A stretch of DNA of 20,138 bases from a virus. Under the pieces are notes generated by a model. It was not told the origin of the DNA. It was given only the letters and a program-made list of their open reading frames with translations, and made no database searches. Below, one piece after another: positions 1 to 6,750 of the stretch. Position 1 is the first letter of the stretch. Each line of letters begins with the position of its first letter. Made by a program: the position numbers and the translations under genes. The stretch covers positions 1-20,138 of the IMG/VR virus record IMGVR_UViG_3300042485_004773. One strand, 5' to 3'.

Positions 1-1296
1 TCACAGCCCTGCCGCCTTCCATTCGTCGAGCATCTGCTGCTGCTGTTCCTTCAGGTGCCAGGGCATGTCCTCGAACACGTCCTGGAACATGCTTTCCATC
101 GGATGGTGGAGGCCATGGCCCAATATGCCGTTCTTTTCGGCCTCGCGCGCGGCGTCGCGGACCATCTCGGCCAGTTCCTGGTCCATCGCGGCGTGGCGTT
201 CCTCGTCCCAGATGCCCAGCGTGATGCAATGCTGCTTCAGCCGCGCGATCGGATCGCCGAGCGGCCATTTGCTGCTTTCCTCGGCCGAGCGGTAGGCGGT
301 CGGATCGTCGGACGTGCTGTGCCCTTCGACGCGATAGGTGAAATGCTCGATCAGGGTCGGGCCGCCATTGGCGCGGGCGCGATCGGCGGCCCAGCGGGTG
401 GCGGCATAGACGGCCAGCACGTCATTGCCGTCGACGCGCAGCCCGGCAATGCCATAGCCGATCGCGCGCGCGGCGAAGGTGGTCGCTTCCGCCCCGGCAA
501 AGCCGGAGAAGCTGCTGATCGCCCACTGGTTGTTCACCACATTCATGATGACGGGCGCGCGATAGACGCTGGCGAAGGTGCAGGCCGAATGGAAGTCGCC
601 CTCCGCCGTGGAGCCCTCGCCGCACCAGGTGGCAGCGATGCGGGTATCGCCCTTGGCCGCGCTCGCCATCGCCCAGCCCACAGCCTGGGGATATTGGGTG
701 GTGAGGTTGCCGGAGATGGAGAAGAAGCCGGCCTCGCGCGCCGAATACATGATCGGCAGCTGGCGCCCCTTCATCCGGTCGCCCTTGTTCGAGTAGATCT
801 GGTTCATCATGTCGACGATGGACCAGTCCCGCGCGATCAATATGCCCTGCTGGCGATAGGAGGGGAAGCACATGTCGTCGCGCGACAGGGCAAGCGCGGC
901 GCCGATCGACACCGCCTCCTCGCCGGTCGACTTCATGTAGAAGCTGGTCTTGCCCTGGCGCTGGGCGCGGAACATGCGGCCGTCGAAAGCGCGGGTCAGC
1001 GCCATGTAGCGCAGCATTTTGAGCAGCGTGTCCGCCGGCAGCTTGGGGTCCCAGGCGCCGACCGCATGGCCATCCTCGTCCAGCACGCGGACCAGCCCAT
1101 AGGCGAAGTCGCGCATCTGCGACGGGTGGGTCGCCTCGTCCGGACGCGGCGCCGCGTCGGCCGCGGGAATGTCGAAATGGGTGAAGTCCGCGCTTTCACC
1201 GGGCCGCGCGGGCGGCTCGGGCACATGCAGCTGCAGCGGCGGCAGGTTGCGCCCCTGCCCGTCCGTCACAGCGCCGGATTCGATCGAATCGGTCAT
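1..1296 (-). CDS. bkdA: Branched-chain 2-oxoacid dehydrogenase, E1 alpha subunit
   Basis: Thiamine-diphosphate-dependent E1 alpha subunit, 431 residues. With E1 beta it decarboxylates 2-oxoacids from Val, Leu and Ile and transfers the acyl group to the E2 lipoyl domain, in the cytoplasm. The ThDP/Mg motif is visible at about residues 226-256, from GEGSTAEGDFH to NNQWAIS, and the conserved loop YRVEGHSTSDDPTAYR lies at 321-336. Residues 1-60 are a low-complexity, Pro- and Ala-rich leader typical of the longer bacterial BCKDH alpha chains. The ATG at 1296 is chosen because AGGAGG sits 6-7 nt upstream; an in-frame ATG at 1338 lacks this and falls inside the promoter region. The stop is at bases 1-3, so the gene is complete. 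The partner E1 beta and E2 genes would lie further left, outside the window. It is host core metabolism, not phage. Confidence 0.93.
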   Translation of the reverse strand: MTDSIESGAVTDGQGRNLPPLQLHVPEPPARPGESADFTHFDIPAADAAPRPDEATHPSQMRDFAYGLVRVLDEDGHAVGAWDPKLPADTLLKMLRYMALTRAFDGRMFRAQRQGKTSFYMKSTGEEAVSIGAALALSRDDMCFPSYRQQGILIARDWSIVDMMNQIYSNKGDRMKGRQLPIMYSAREAGFFSISGNLTTQYPQAVGWAMASAAKGDTRIAATWCGEGSTAEGDFHSACTFASVYRAPVIMNVVNNQWAISSFSGFAGAEATTFAARAIGYGIAGLRVDGNDVLAVYAATRWAADRARANGGPTLIEHFTYRVEGHSTSDDPTAYRSAEESSKWPLGDPIARLKQHCITLGIWDEERHAAMDQELAEMVRDAAREAEKNGILGHGLHHPMESMFQDVFEDMPWHLKEQQQQMLDEWKAAGL

Positions 1297-1314
1297 CCTG
1301 CCTCCTATTGTGCG

Positions 1315-1339
1315 TTGCAATAATATTGCTTGTGGCAAT
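1315..1339. promoter_or_regulatory. Candidate operator: TTGC half-sites over the bkd transcription start
   Basis: TTGCAA (1315-1320) is followed 11 bp later by an inverted repeat ATTGC-TTGTG-GCAAT (1325-1339). The repeat overlaps the predicted start point just downstream of the minus-strand -10 box. One-turn spacing of half-sites over a start point suits a repressor of the MarR or Lrp type, but no regulator is identified here. Confidence 0.4.
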
Positions 1340-1340
1340 T

Positions 1341-1368
1341 ATTATATTTCAACGCCGCGCAAGGCAAG
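1341..1368 (-). promoter_or_regulatory. Promoter of the bkd E1 alpha gene
   Basis: On the minus strand there is a perfect -10 TATAAT (1341-1346). A -35-like CTTGCC (1363-1368) lies 16 bp upstream. The start point would be near 1334, giving a leader of about 38 nt that carries AGGAGG. The palindrome AAGGCTTGCCTT (1361-1372) covers the -35. Confidence 0.55.
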
Positions 1369-1413
1369 CCTTACTGACCCAATTCCTTTTCGCCTGTCGC
1401 CTTCGCTGTCACC

Positions 1414-2349
1414 TCAGACGGCGACGGGCGCGGAAATATGGGCCTGCGGCGCATAATCCTGCACCTCGAAATCCTCGATCCCATAGTCGAAAATGCTTGA
1501 AGGCCGGCGATTGATCCGCAGCTTCGGCGCGCCCGCCGGGGTGCGGCTGATCTGCTCCTCCACCAGATCGGCATGGTTGAGGTAGAGATGGACGTCGCCG
1601 CCCTGCCAGACCACCTCGCCCGGTTCCAGATCGCATTGCTGGGCCAGCATCCGGGTGATCATCGACAGGCCAAAGATGTTGAAGGCAAAGCCCAATCCCA
1701 GGTCGCAGCTGCGCTGGAAGAGCAGGCCGTTGAGGCGGCCATCGGACACCTGGAACTGATAGGTCATGTGGCAGGGCGGCAAGGCCATCTGCGCGACTTC
1801 CGCGACATTCCAACCGGTGAAGAGCAGGCGGCGCGAACCGGGGTTGGTGCGAATCGCATCGACCAGCGCAGCGATCTGGTTGTGGCCCTGCGCCGCCCGG
1901 CGGAACAGGCCGTCGCCGACCGGCTCGTAGCGCGGCCAGTTCACCCATTGGGCGCCATAGACCGGACCGAGATCACCCCATTGCCGGGCAAAGGCTTCAT
2001 CCTCGATAATTCGCGCCTCGAACGCGTCGCGGTCGATATCCTCGCCGGTCGCCTTGCGGTAGCTGTCGAGCGGCCAGTCGGTCCAGATATGGACATTCTG
2101 CTTCACCAGTTCGCGGATATTGGTGTCGCCGGTCAGGAACCACAGCATCTCGCGCGCGGCGACCTTCCAATAGACCCGCTTGGTGGTGAGCAGCGGCACC
2201 GCATCGTCGGCCAGCGAGAATCGCAGGGTCGCGCCCAGGATCGATCGGGTGCCAACGCCGGTGCGGTCAATCCGCTCGTCGCCATGGCGCCAGATATGGC
2301 GCATCAGGTCGAGATATTGCTCTTCATAATGGGGCGGCTGCGGCGACAT
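1414..2349 (-). CDS. thyA: Thymidylate synthase
   Basis: Methylates dUMP to dTMP using 5,10-methylenetetrahydrofolate; a cytoplasmic homodimer in the family. From the ATG at 2349 the protein has 311 residues against 264 in E. coli. The excess is a short N-terminal extension and an insert around residues 95-125, as in the long-insert ThyA group. Visible motifs are RTGVGT near residue 29, GDLGPVYGAQW at 125-135, the nucleophile Cys193 in ALPPCH, QRSCDLGLG near 212, FNIFGLSMI, and the C-terminal APVAV. The start is uncertain: the in-frame ATG at 2403 has a better ribosome site (a G-run ending 7-8 nt upstream) and would add 18 residues. Homology clearly begins at HYEEQYLDLM in either case. The gene runs in the same direction as the bkd gene but is separated from it by a promoter. 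Confidence 0.95.
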   Translation of the reverse strand: MSPQPPHYEEQYLDLMRHIWRHGDERIDRTGVGTRSILGATLRFSLADDAVPLLTTKRVYWKVAAREMLWFLTGDTNIRELVKQNVHIWTDWPLDSYRKATGEDIDRDAFEARIIEDEAFARQWGDLGPVYGAQWVNWPRYEPVGDGLFRRAAQGHNQIAALVDAIRTNPGSRRLLFTGWNVAEVAQMALPPCHMTYQFQVSDGRLNGLLFQRSCDLGLGFAFNIFGLSMITRMLAQQCDLEPGEVVWQGGDVHLYLNHADLVEEQISRTPAGAPKLRINRRPSSIFDYGIEDFEVQDYAPQAHISAPVAV

Positions 2350-2403
2350 GGCGTGCAAGGTCGGTGATCCTGGGATGGGAATGAATCTGGGCGTTCCGTC
2401 CAT

Positions 2404-2553
2404 GTAGCATCCCCCCTGCCCCGCTGTCCCGACCAAAGGTCGCGCCATAACGGATGCGACTGCCGGCCCGGCCCGCTCCGTTCCGCCACTACGGATCATT
2501 CCGCGTCTCCGCTCCCGGCCCATTGCTGACAGGCTGCGTGCCTAGGGGGTGCG
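2404..2553. other. Divergent intergenic region, thyA / RadC-like gene
   Basis: These 150 bp separate two divergent genes and must hold both promoters. No convincing -35/-10 pair was found on either strand. The region is strongly G+C-rich. Confidence 0.4.
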
Positions 2554-2829
2554 ATGCTGACATTGGTGATTCTCGACGAGGACGGCCAGCCGCGCGACCG
2601 GCTGCACCCCGATGGCAACTGGCCCTGTCTGGTGGCTCATCTGCTGGCCAGCGATGCGCGACGGGTCATCCTGCACCAGCGGCGGCACAGTGCGGCGCCG
2701 CAGCCGGTCGACATCGCCCTGACCCGCAGCCTGCACCGCCGGCTGCGGGCGCTCGACATCCACCTAGCCGACCATCGGATCGACACGCCGAGCGGCTGTT
2801 TCAGCTTCCGCGATGCGGGTCTTTTGTAG
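2554..2829 (+). CDS. Short RadC-like (JAB domain) protein, degenerate metal site
   Basis: A 91-residue protein. Its second half matches the C-terminal part of RadC/JAB proteins: VDIALTRSLHRRLRALDI, then LADHRI, then FSFRDAGLL, equivalent to the RadC pattern D-x-x-LT-x-x-L, LxDHxI and YSFREEGLL. The canonical HNHPSG metal-binding segment is replaced by LHQRRHSAAPQ, so the zinc site looks broken or altered, while the Asp that follows it is kept. The HhH N-terminus and most of the JAB fold of full-length RadC (about 220 residues) are missing. GGGG lies upstream of the ATG at the right distance. Short standalone RadC-like proteins appear in sphingomonads, so this may be a maintained gene and not a fresh fragment. 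Its role is unknown. Confidence 0.7.
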   Translation: MLTLVILDEDGQPRDRLHPDGNWPCLVAHLLASDARRVILHQRRHSAAPQPVDIALTRSLHRRLRALDIHLADHRIDTPSGCFSFRDAGLL

Positions 2830-2856
2830 AATTTTCAAAAAAGCGCATCAGGTGGC

Positions 2857-2885
2857 TTGCCAGCCCTCAAACCCCTCTCTATAGG
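2857..2885 (+). promoter_or_regulatory. Promoter of tRNA-Pro
   Basis: -35 TTGCCA (2857-2862), 17-bp spacer, -10 TATAGG (2880-2885). A G+C-rich stretch follows the -10, as in stringently controlled tRNA promoters. The predicted start is near 2892, about 40 nt before the mature tRNA. Confidence 0.6.
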
Positions 2886-2933
2886 CGCACTCCTGCCTTA
2901 CGGGGCCGCCCCAAAAGCGGCTTCGGCACCGGT

Positions 2934-3010
2934 CGGGGAATAGCTCAGCCTGGTAGAGCACTGTCTTCGGGAGGCAGGGGCCGGAGGTTCGAATCCTCTT
3001 TCCCCGACCA
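2934..3010 (+). tRNA. tRNA-Pro (anticodon CGG)
   Basis: A 77-nt cloverleaf. The acceptor stem CGGGGAA pairs with TTCCCCG; the first pair C1-G72 is the bacterial tRNA-Pro signature. The D arm is GCTC-AGCCTGGTAGA-GCAC. The anticodon stem CTGTC/GGCAG holds the loop TTCGGGA, so the anticodon is CGG, reading CCG, with G37. The T arm contains GGTTCGAATCC. The discriminator is A and CCA is encoded. An integrase follows 7 bp downstream, so the tRNA 3' half is the likely phage integration site and has been left intact by the insertion. Confidence 0.97.
2970..3010 (+). other. Probable attachment site (att core in tRNA-Pro 3' half)
   Basis: Tyrosine integrases commonly use the 3' half of a tRNA gene as attB. 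Here the integrase gene ends 7 bp past the CCA and points toward the tRNA. The exact core cannot be set because the duplicated copy at the other prophage end lies outside the window. No second copy of the tRNA 3' end was seen within it. Confidence 0.6.
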
Positions 3011-3016
3011 CATTTA

Positions 3017-4327
3017 TTAAGCATTTCGTCCTCCATGGATGATTTTAAGTCCGGTGATGCTCCGGCGAAAGGCGCCGGGAGCCTTCACCTCAATCTCGTC
3101 GATAATCTGCTCTGTCACGGCCAGGGCATTGGTCAGGTAACCCGCCTCGAACGCCGCATAGATGTCGGACGTTTTCGAGTGGACCCGGTGGCCCAGCATC
3201 ATTTGCCCTTCCACCCAAAGCGCCTCGCCCAGACGGCTACGCGCGAGCTTCGCGATCGATCGGCGGATCAGCTTCTGCCCGGTCTCGCCGTCGCGCGGCA
3301 GGCGCAGTTCATCCTGCATTCCCTCGAACGCCGTGCGAATCGATAGCGGCCCGACATAGAATCCTACGGGCGCCGCCTTGAGGTGCTCGACCAGCTGGTG
3401 AGCCACGGGCACGACCGGGCGGTATTTCTTCGTCTGCGGCCGGCCGCGCTGGTTGAGCGCGAGGGCGCGGATGTCGGGATACCATTGCCGGCGCTCGGGA
3501 TCGGTCGACACATCATAAGCAGCGTCCGGCCGGCACCAGGTCGCGACGCTCACGCGCAGGAAGCGCAGCAGTGCCTCCCGGTAGGCAAGCTGGCGATCAT
3601 AGGCCTTGTCGCTCATGCCGGCGGCGCGTGGCGGCCGGAGGCAATAGTTGAACATCTCGGCCAGCTTGGCGATGTCGGCGCGATATGCCGGCGTCTCGCT
3701 CACCTCGTCGGGCTTCTTCGCCTGGAAGGCTGCGGCATAGGGCGTATCGCCCCGGCCGTTGGCGTGGTTGATCGCGGCGCTCAGCGCGCGGACCGACCCT
3801 TCGACGGTGCCGGCGGTGCGATCACCCAGCACCTTGCCCGCGCTCGACACGACCGGCACCTCGAAAGCCCAGTCCCGGAAATCGTCGATCCACTCCTCGT
3901 TGACCTGGTCGCAGGTGGTATCCAGCCGCTCGGTCTCGATCAGATAATTCGACACATGGGCCAGCCGCGCCTTGATCGACGTCAGCGACGGCTTCTTGCG
4001 GACCGAGATCAGATAGTTGGACATGGCATCGACCAGCGGATGCGGCGGCGCGCCGACGACGAGCTGGCCGCAGGCCGCGCAGATCAGCTGCCCGCGCTCG
4101 CGTTCTACGTAGAGGGCGTCGAGCCGTTCCTCGGCTTTCCCGACATCCGCTGTGCCCGTCGATCGCGACCGGACGCGTCGGCGCTCGACGTCGTACCAGA
4201 AGATGTAGAGATGGGGGGAGCGGAGCGAGCCGTCCGACCGGCGGTCCCATCCGAGCCAGTATTTTGGTCGCCCGAGGCTGGTTGTCCCCCTGGTATAGAG
4301 CGGCTCTTCATGGTGCGGGTCAGGCAT
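3017..4327 (-). CDS. int: Tyrosine-type site-specific integrase
   Basis: A 436-residue tyrosine recombinase that should join phage and host att sites. The N-terminus (1-90) has the arm-binding-like pattern LYIFWYDVERRRVRSRSTG plus a CAAC cysteine pair. A SAM-like core-binding part (about 95-200) follows. The catalytic part shows Arg266 (WCRPDA), Lys300/301 (TKKYRPVVP), Arg355 or 356, His380 (MLGHRVHSKTSDIY) and the nucleophile Tyr390. The usual first His of the H-x-x-R box appears to be Lys352 (KLIRR). The gene is the last of the leftward operon and ends beside tRNA-Pro. Its 5' end overlaps the preceding gene by about 220 nt in another frame, and GAGAG lies just upstream of the ATG. Expression from the leftward promoter links integrase to the repressor. 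Confidence 0.92.
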   Translation of the reverse strand: MPDPHHEEPLYTRGTTSLGRPKYWLGWDRRSDGSLRSPHLYIFWYDVERRRVRSRSTGTADVGKAEERLDALYVERERGQLICAACGQLVVGAPPHPLVDAMSNYLISVRKKPSLTSIKARLAHVSNYLIETERLDTTCDQVNEEWIDDFRDWAFEVPVVSSAGKVLGDRTAGTVEGSVRALSAAINHANGRGDTPYAAAFQAKKPDEVSETPAYRADIAKLAEMFNYCLRPPRAAGMSDKAYDRQLAYREALLRFLRVSVATWCRPDAAYDVSTDPERRQWYPDIRALALNQRGRPQTKKYRPVVPVAHQLVEHLKAAPVGFYVGPLSIRTAFEGMQDELRLPRDGETGQKLIRRSIAKLARSRLGEALWVEGQMMLGHRVHSKTSDIYAAFEAGYLTNALAVTEQIIDEIEVKAPGAFRRSITGLKIIHGGRNA

Positions 4328-4482
4328 TGTTCTCTCAGCAATTTGGCGTTTTCGGTCTGGACGAGGTCGTTGACGCCGATCGCGACAAGCAGATCGAGGT
4401 CGTTCGCTTCGAGGCGGATGCCGCGTCCGTTGAGGATGGCGCGCTGCATGCGCTCGGCGATCTCGGGGAGAGCGGCGCTCAT
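4105..4482 (-). CDS. Small protein upstream of int, excisionase position
   Basis: 125 residues, not recognised. The first 55 or so (MSAALPEIAERMQRAILNGR, then GIRLEANDLDLLVAIGVNDL, then a helix ending LREQC) look like a real compact helical domain. The rest is Ser/Gly/Arg-rich and overlaps the integrase gene in another frame, so it may be an unstructured tail. The start is well supported: an ATGA overlap with the upstream stop and GGAGG 4-5 nt before the ATG. The position directly before int is where excisionase or recombination directionality factors often lie, but no AlpA/Xis motif is evident, so that role is only a guess. Confidence 0.6.
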   Translation of the reverse strand: MSAALPEIAERMQRAILNGRGIRLEANDLDLLVAIGVNDLVQTENAKLLREQCLTRTMKSRSIPGGQPASGDQNTGSDGTAGRTARSAPPISTSSGTTSSADASGRDRRAQRMSGKPRNGSTPST

Positions 4483-4847
4483 GGGGCCTCCACTCTGGCT
4501 CTCAGAGCGGCGGCGCACAGGGCAAGCGCTGGGGTTGCGGCCGATCTCCAGTCAAGGAATCCGGCACCCTCTATCCATACGCATGCCTGCCAACCGCCCT
4601 TATGACCCGCGGTCACAGACCATTTACCGGGCGCCGGCACCAGCGTCGCCGCCGCATCAACAGAGCCGGTGAATTTCGGCAGCGGCACCCCGTGATGGTT
4701 CTCATCATAGTAGCAGGTGCCCAGCGGATGGCCTTCATCAACCACGCGGATGCAGACGATAGGAGCGATGGCGCGATCGATATCGCGATTAGGTCCGGAA
4801 AGCTCCTCTACCTGCTGCGCTATCGCAAGCGGGCTCGCTTCGCTCAT
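4479..4847 (-). CDS. Phage protein of unknown function (GPDREVD-type)
   Basis: 122 residues. The layout resembles a family common in alphaproteobacterial phages: an N-terminal helix ending ELSGPNRDIDRAIAPI, a middle segment LPKFTGSVDAAATLVPAPG with a W-rich strand region, and the C-terminal pattern SAATPALALCAAALRARVEA. Function is unknown for the family. GGGAGGG lies 5 nt before the ATG. It overlaps the upstream gene by 1 nt (TAATG) and the downstream gene by 4 nt (ATGA), so it is translationally coupled on both sides. Confidence 0.85.
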   Translation of the reverse strand: MSEASPLAIAQQVEELSGPNRDIDRAIAPIVCIRVVDEGHPLGTCYYDENHHGVPLPKFTGSVDAAATLVPAPGKWSVTAGHKGGWQACVWIEGAGFLDWRSAATPALALCAAALRARVEAP

Positions 4848-5065
4848 TACCGCCCTCCCTCAGCAAGAACGCTGTCAATCATGACAGTCCAGCCACTCGA
4901 CCAAGGGGCGTATTCGACCCCGTTTGCAGCCTCGATCATGGCCGGCGTCGCCTCACGCATTGCCAAGACGGCGTCATGAGCCAGTCCCTTGACGTCGTCG
5001 GGATGAAGCTCGACTCCGTGGTGGCGCAGCACATCGGTCAGGCGCTTCACGACATTTTCGATCAT
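4847..5065 (-). CDS. Small phage protein of unknown function
   Basis: 72 residues, predicted mostly helical: MIENVVKRLTDVLRHHGVEL and DDVKGLAHDAVLAMREATPA, then a Trp-containing segment (APWSSGWTVMIDSVLAEG). No domain recognised. GGGAGGA lies 6 nt before the ATG. It overlaps the upstream gene by ATGA and the downstream one by TAATG. The length, strong ribosome site and coupling support a real gene in the accessory operon. Confidence 0.8.
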   Translation of the reverse strand: MIENVVKRLTDVLRHHGVELHPDDVKGLAHDAVLAMREATPAMIEAANGVEYAPWSSGWTVMIDSVLAEGGR

Positions 5066-5235
5066 GCCTGTTCCTCCCTCACATCCATCTCATTGCGGAT
5101 ATCGCTGGCAAGGGCGTCGAACAGCACGGCATCGTGCTTGGCGAGCGCCCAGCCCGCGACGCCGCTGTCCGCCTGCTCGCGCAGCTTCCTGGCGCGCGCC
5201 TCGATGAAATCGGCGATGCTGTCGCGATCGGTCAC
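5062..5235 (-). CDS. Small phage protein of unknown function, GTG start
   Basis: 57 residues from a GTG at 5235. The GTG overlaps the upstream TGA (GTGA) and is preceded by GGGAGGTG at 5-6 nt, which decides the start over an ATG further upstream in the same frame. The sequence is helical (DSIADFIEARARKLREQ and FDALASDIRNEMDVREEQA) and could be a small two-helix hairpin. No domain recognised. Confidence 0.75.
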   Translation of the reverse strand: MTDRDSIADFIEARARKLREQADSGVAGWALAKHDAVLFDALASDIRNEMDVREEQA

Positions 5236-5780
5236 AGCTTCACCTCCCGGATGGCGGGCGCGTCGGGAAGCGGGCGCCAGTGGGTGACATCGCCTTGATA
5301 CCAGTGATTGTTGCCTGTAACTTCCCAATGACCGGGGCGATCATCACCAACCCATGTGCAGAAAAACCCGCAATCGACTAACTGCTCATCTGCGTTGAAT
5401 AGCAGAACTGTCTCTCCCGCCCTCGGCGCCGTCTCGATCGGCTGCCATCCCCTCTCAGCCGCCTCCAACCGATCCAGCAGGGCCGGGAGTTGGTTGATGG
5501 CGGCGATCACCAGTTTGGCGTTGGCCTCGCCGACTGCATCCCATGCACGATGATGGTCCTCATCGTAATCTTCCTCGATCTCCTTGACCGTGCTGTTCTC
5601 GGTCGTGAGCAATGTCGCCCACTTTCCGGCGATGTCAGCGCCAATCAGGAAATCGTCATAGCCGGTGCCAGTGTCGGGCGCGCTGCCATACTCGCCTTCC
5701 GACTGCTCGGTGTCGATCTCCCACGGCCCCGGCGTCGCCTTCGCGATCAGCCCGCGCAACTCCTGGATGATGTCAGTCAC
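5232..5780 (-). CDS. Ea22-like protein with C-terminal DUF551 domain
   Basis: 182 residues from a GTG at 5780 that forms a GTGA overlap with the upstream stop. The N-terminal part is Ea22-like: a helix IIQELRGLIAKATPGPWEID, an acidic middle, then the typical NAKLVIAAINQLPALLDRLE helix. Residues 112-173 match DUF551, a short phage domain with W-x-PIETAP near its start, an aromatic middle, and a terminal THWRPLPDAP. In lambdoid and related phages these proteins lie in the accessory left arm. Their biochemical role is not established. It overlaps the downstream gene by 4 nt. Confidence 0.87.
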   Translation of the reverse strand: MTDIIQELRGLIAKATPGPWEIDTEQSEGEYGSAPDTGTGYDDFLIGADIAGKWATLLTTENSTVKEIEEDYDEDHHRAWDAVGEANAKLVIAAINQLPALLDRLEAAERGWQPIETAPRAGETVLLFNADEQLVDCGFFCTWVGDDRPGHWEVTGNNHWYQGDVTHWRPLPDAPAIREVKL

Positions 5781-6175
5781 GCCGCCTCCTCCATCAACAC
5801 AAGGGCAACCAGGTCGCCGATCGTCTCGGCCGCCAGAACATCCGCATCCTCGATCGGCAGGCCGCGCAGGATCTGGAGATGGAAGGCAATCCACAGCCGC
5901 CGAAACTCGGTCGCGCGGATCAGCCCATCATCGTCGGCCAGCTTGACCGGGATGAAGAGATGCGCGGCGATCACGATGCGCGCGGCCTGCACCGGATCGA
6001 CCTCAGGCCGGAACGCTTCGGCAAGGAACGGCAGCGGCTGGCGCTCACCATCGCGGTTGCAGTCACGGCACCAACCGGGCTCCCCGCACTTCGACGTCAT
6101 CCATTTGCCGTCGGCCTGCAGATATTCGTGGCAGACATCGATCCAATCGCGGCGGACGCGGACATCATTGCACAT
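5777..6175 (-). CDS. Phage protein with N-terminal cysteine cluster
   Basis: 132 residues. The N-terminus has five Cys and a His within 40 residues (MCND, DVCHEYL, SKCGEPGWCRDC), suggesting a small zinc-binding module. The remainder is helical (VQAARIVIAAHLFIPVKL, ATEFRRLWIAFHLQIL, DLVALVLMEEAA). No family recognised. The ATG at 6175 is chosen because GAGGAG lies 7 nt upstream, although this overlaps the preceding gene by 11 nt. Confidence 0.82.
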   Translation of the reverse strand: MCNDVRVRRDWIDVCHEYLQADGKWMTSKCGEPGWCRDCNRDGERQPLPFLAEAFRPEVDPVQAARIVIAAHLFIPVKLADDDGLIRATEFRRLWIAFHLQILRGLPIEDADVLAAETIGDLVALVLMEEAA

Positions 6176-6407
6176 CGGTCGGCTCCTCGATCGGCAGGGC
6201 CAGCTGCGCCACCTCGATGCAATGGTTCGCCATCGCTTCCAGGATCTTCACTGCCTTCTTCATCGAAGCGGCGCGCCGGTGCTTGTCCTGCTTGCGCATG
6301 CGGCCGGAGTTGCGGAGCACGTTGCGGCCGGTCAGGTGCATCTCATCGCGGTTGCCCCATGCGGGCCCGTCGATGATGGCGGCGATGGTCTGGGCGATGT
6401 CAGGCAT
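6165..6407 (-). CDS. Small phage protein of unknown function
   Basis: 80 residues from the ATG at 6407, which has GAGGG 8 nt upstream and overlaps the preceding gene by 8 nt. An ATG at 6425 in frame would add 6 residues and has AGGAGG, but 12 nt away. The sequence is basic in the middle (GRNVLRNSGRMRKQDKHRRA) and helical at the end (SMKKAVKILEAMANHCIEVA). This fits a small nucleic-acid-associated protein, but nothing specific is recognised. Confidence 0.75.
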   Translation of the reverse strand: MPDIAQTIAAIIDGPAWGNRDEMHLTGRNVLRNSGRMRKQDKHRRAASMKKAVKILEAMANHCIEVAQLALPIEEPTDVQ

Positions 6408-6750
6408 GGGCTTGGCCCTCGACATAGATCCGGTGGGCCTCCTGGAGGTCAGCCAGATTGCTGAATGAGAAGATCAGGCGGAAGCTGCGCTCGGCCGGAT
6501 CAGGATGGCCGCCGCTCAGAGATGAGCAAAAGCCTTTGGCCAGCGCCGGGCGCAGCGGCTGATCCGCATAGACCGGGAACGCCTCGACCTTGCGCCAGCT
6601 GTTCGTCTCGCGCTCGGCGGCAGCTATCGCCGTTTCCTCCGACATGAACACTTTTCCGCACAGGACGCGGAACTCGCCATATTGGCGGGCCGATCGCGTA
6701 TGCAGTGCGCGGGCAGCGCGAAGCATCCAGGCCACGGGAGCATCACTCAT
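6400..6750 (-). CDS. Phage protein of unknown function (PVAWM-type)
   Basis: 116 residues. It begins SDAPVAWMLRAARALHT and has a later helix FMSEETAIAAAERETNSWRK followed by VEAFPVYADQP. This PVAWM ... W-x-VEPLYA-like layout recurs in small phage accessory proteins whose function is unknown. The start ATG overlaps the upstream stop (ATGA) and has GGGGGTG 4-5 nt before it. The C-terminal third has a strand-like RSFRLIFSFSNLADLQEAHR. Confidence 0.8.
   Translation of the reverse strand: MSDAPVAWMLRAARALHTRSARQYGEFRVLCGKVFMSEETAIAAAERETNSWRKVEAFPVYADQPLRPALAKGFCSSLSGGHPDPAERSFRLIFSFSNLADLQEAHRIYVEGQAHA

Noticed and set aside
55-1323. Long plus-strand frame opposite the bkd gene
   Set aside because: Antisense shadow of a clearly conserved gene, with low-complexity Arg/Ala/Gly content and no ribosome site.
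2905-2921. GCCGC ... GCGGC stem upstream of tRNA-Pro as a terminator
   Set aside because: The stem is only 5 bp with a 7-nt loop and no T-run follows. It lies in the tRNA precursor region.
2454-3020. Plus-strand frame running through tRNA-Pro
   Set aside because: It overlaps both the RadC-like gene and the tRNA. The product is Pro/Arg-rich and includes a translated tRNA.
3383-4672. 429-codon plus-strand frame opposite int and its neighbours
   Set aside because: It spans several coupled genes on the other strand and has no recognisable domain, so it is a G+C-driven shadow.
5562-5569. An ATCGTAAT half-site inside the DUF551 gene
   Set aside because: The left half does not match the operator and it lies within conserved coding sequence, so it is taken as chance.
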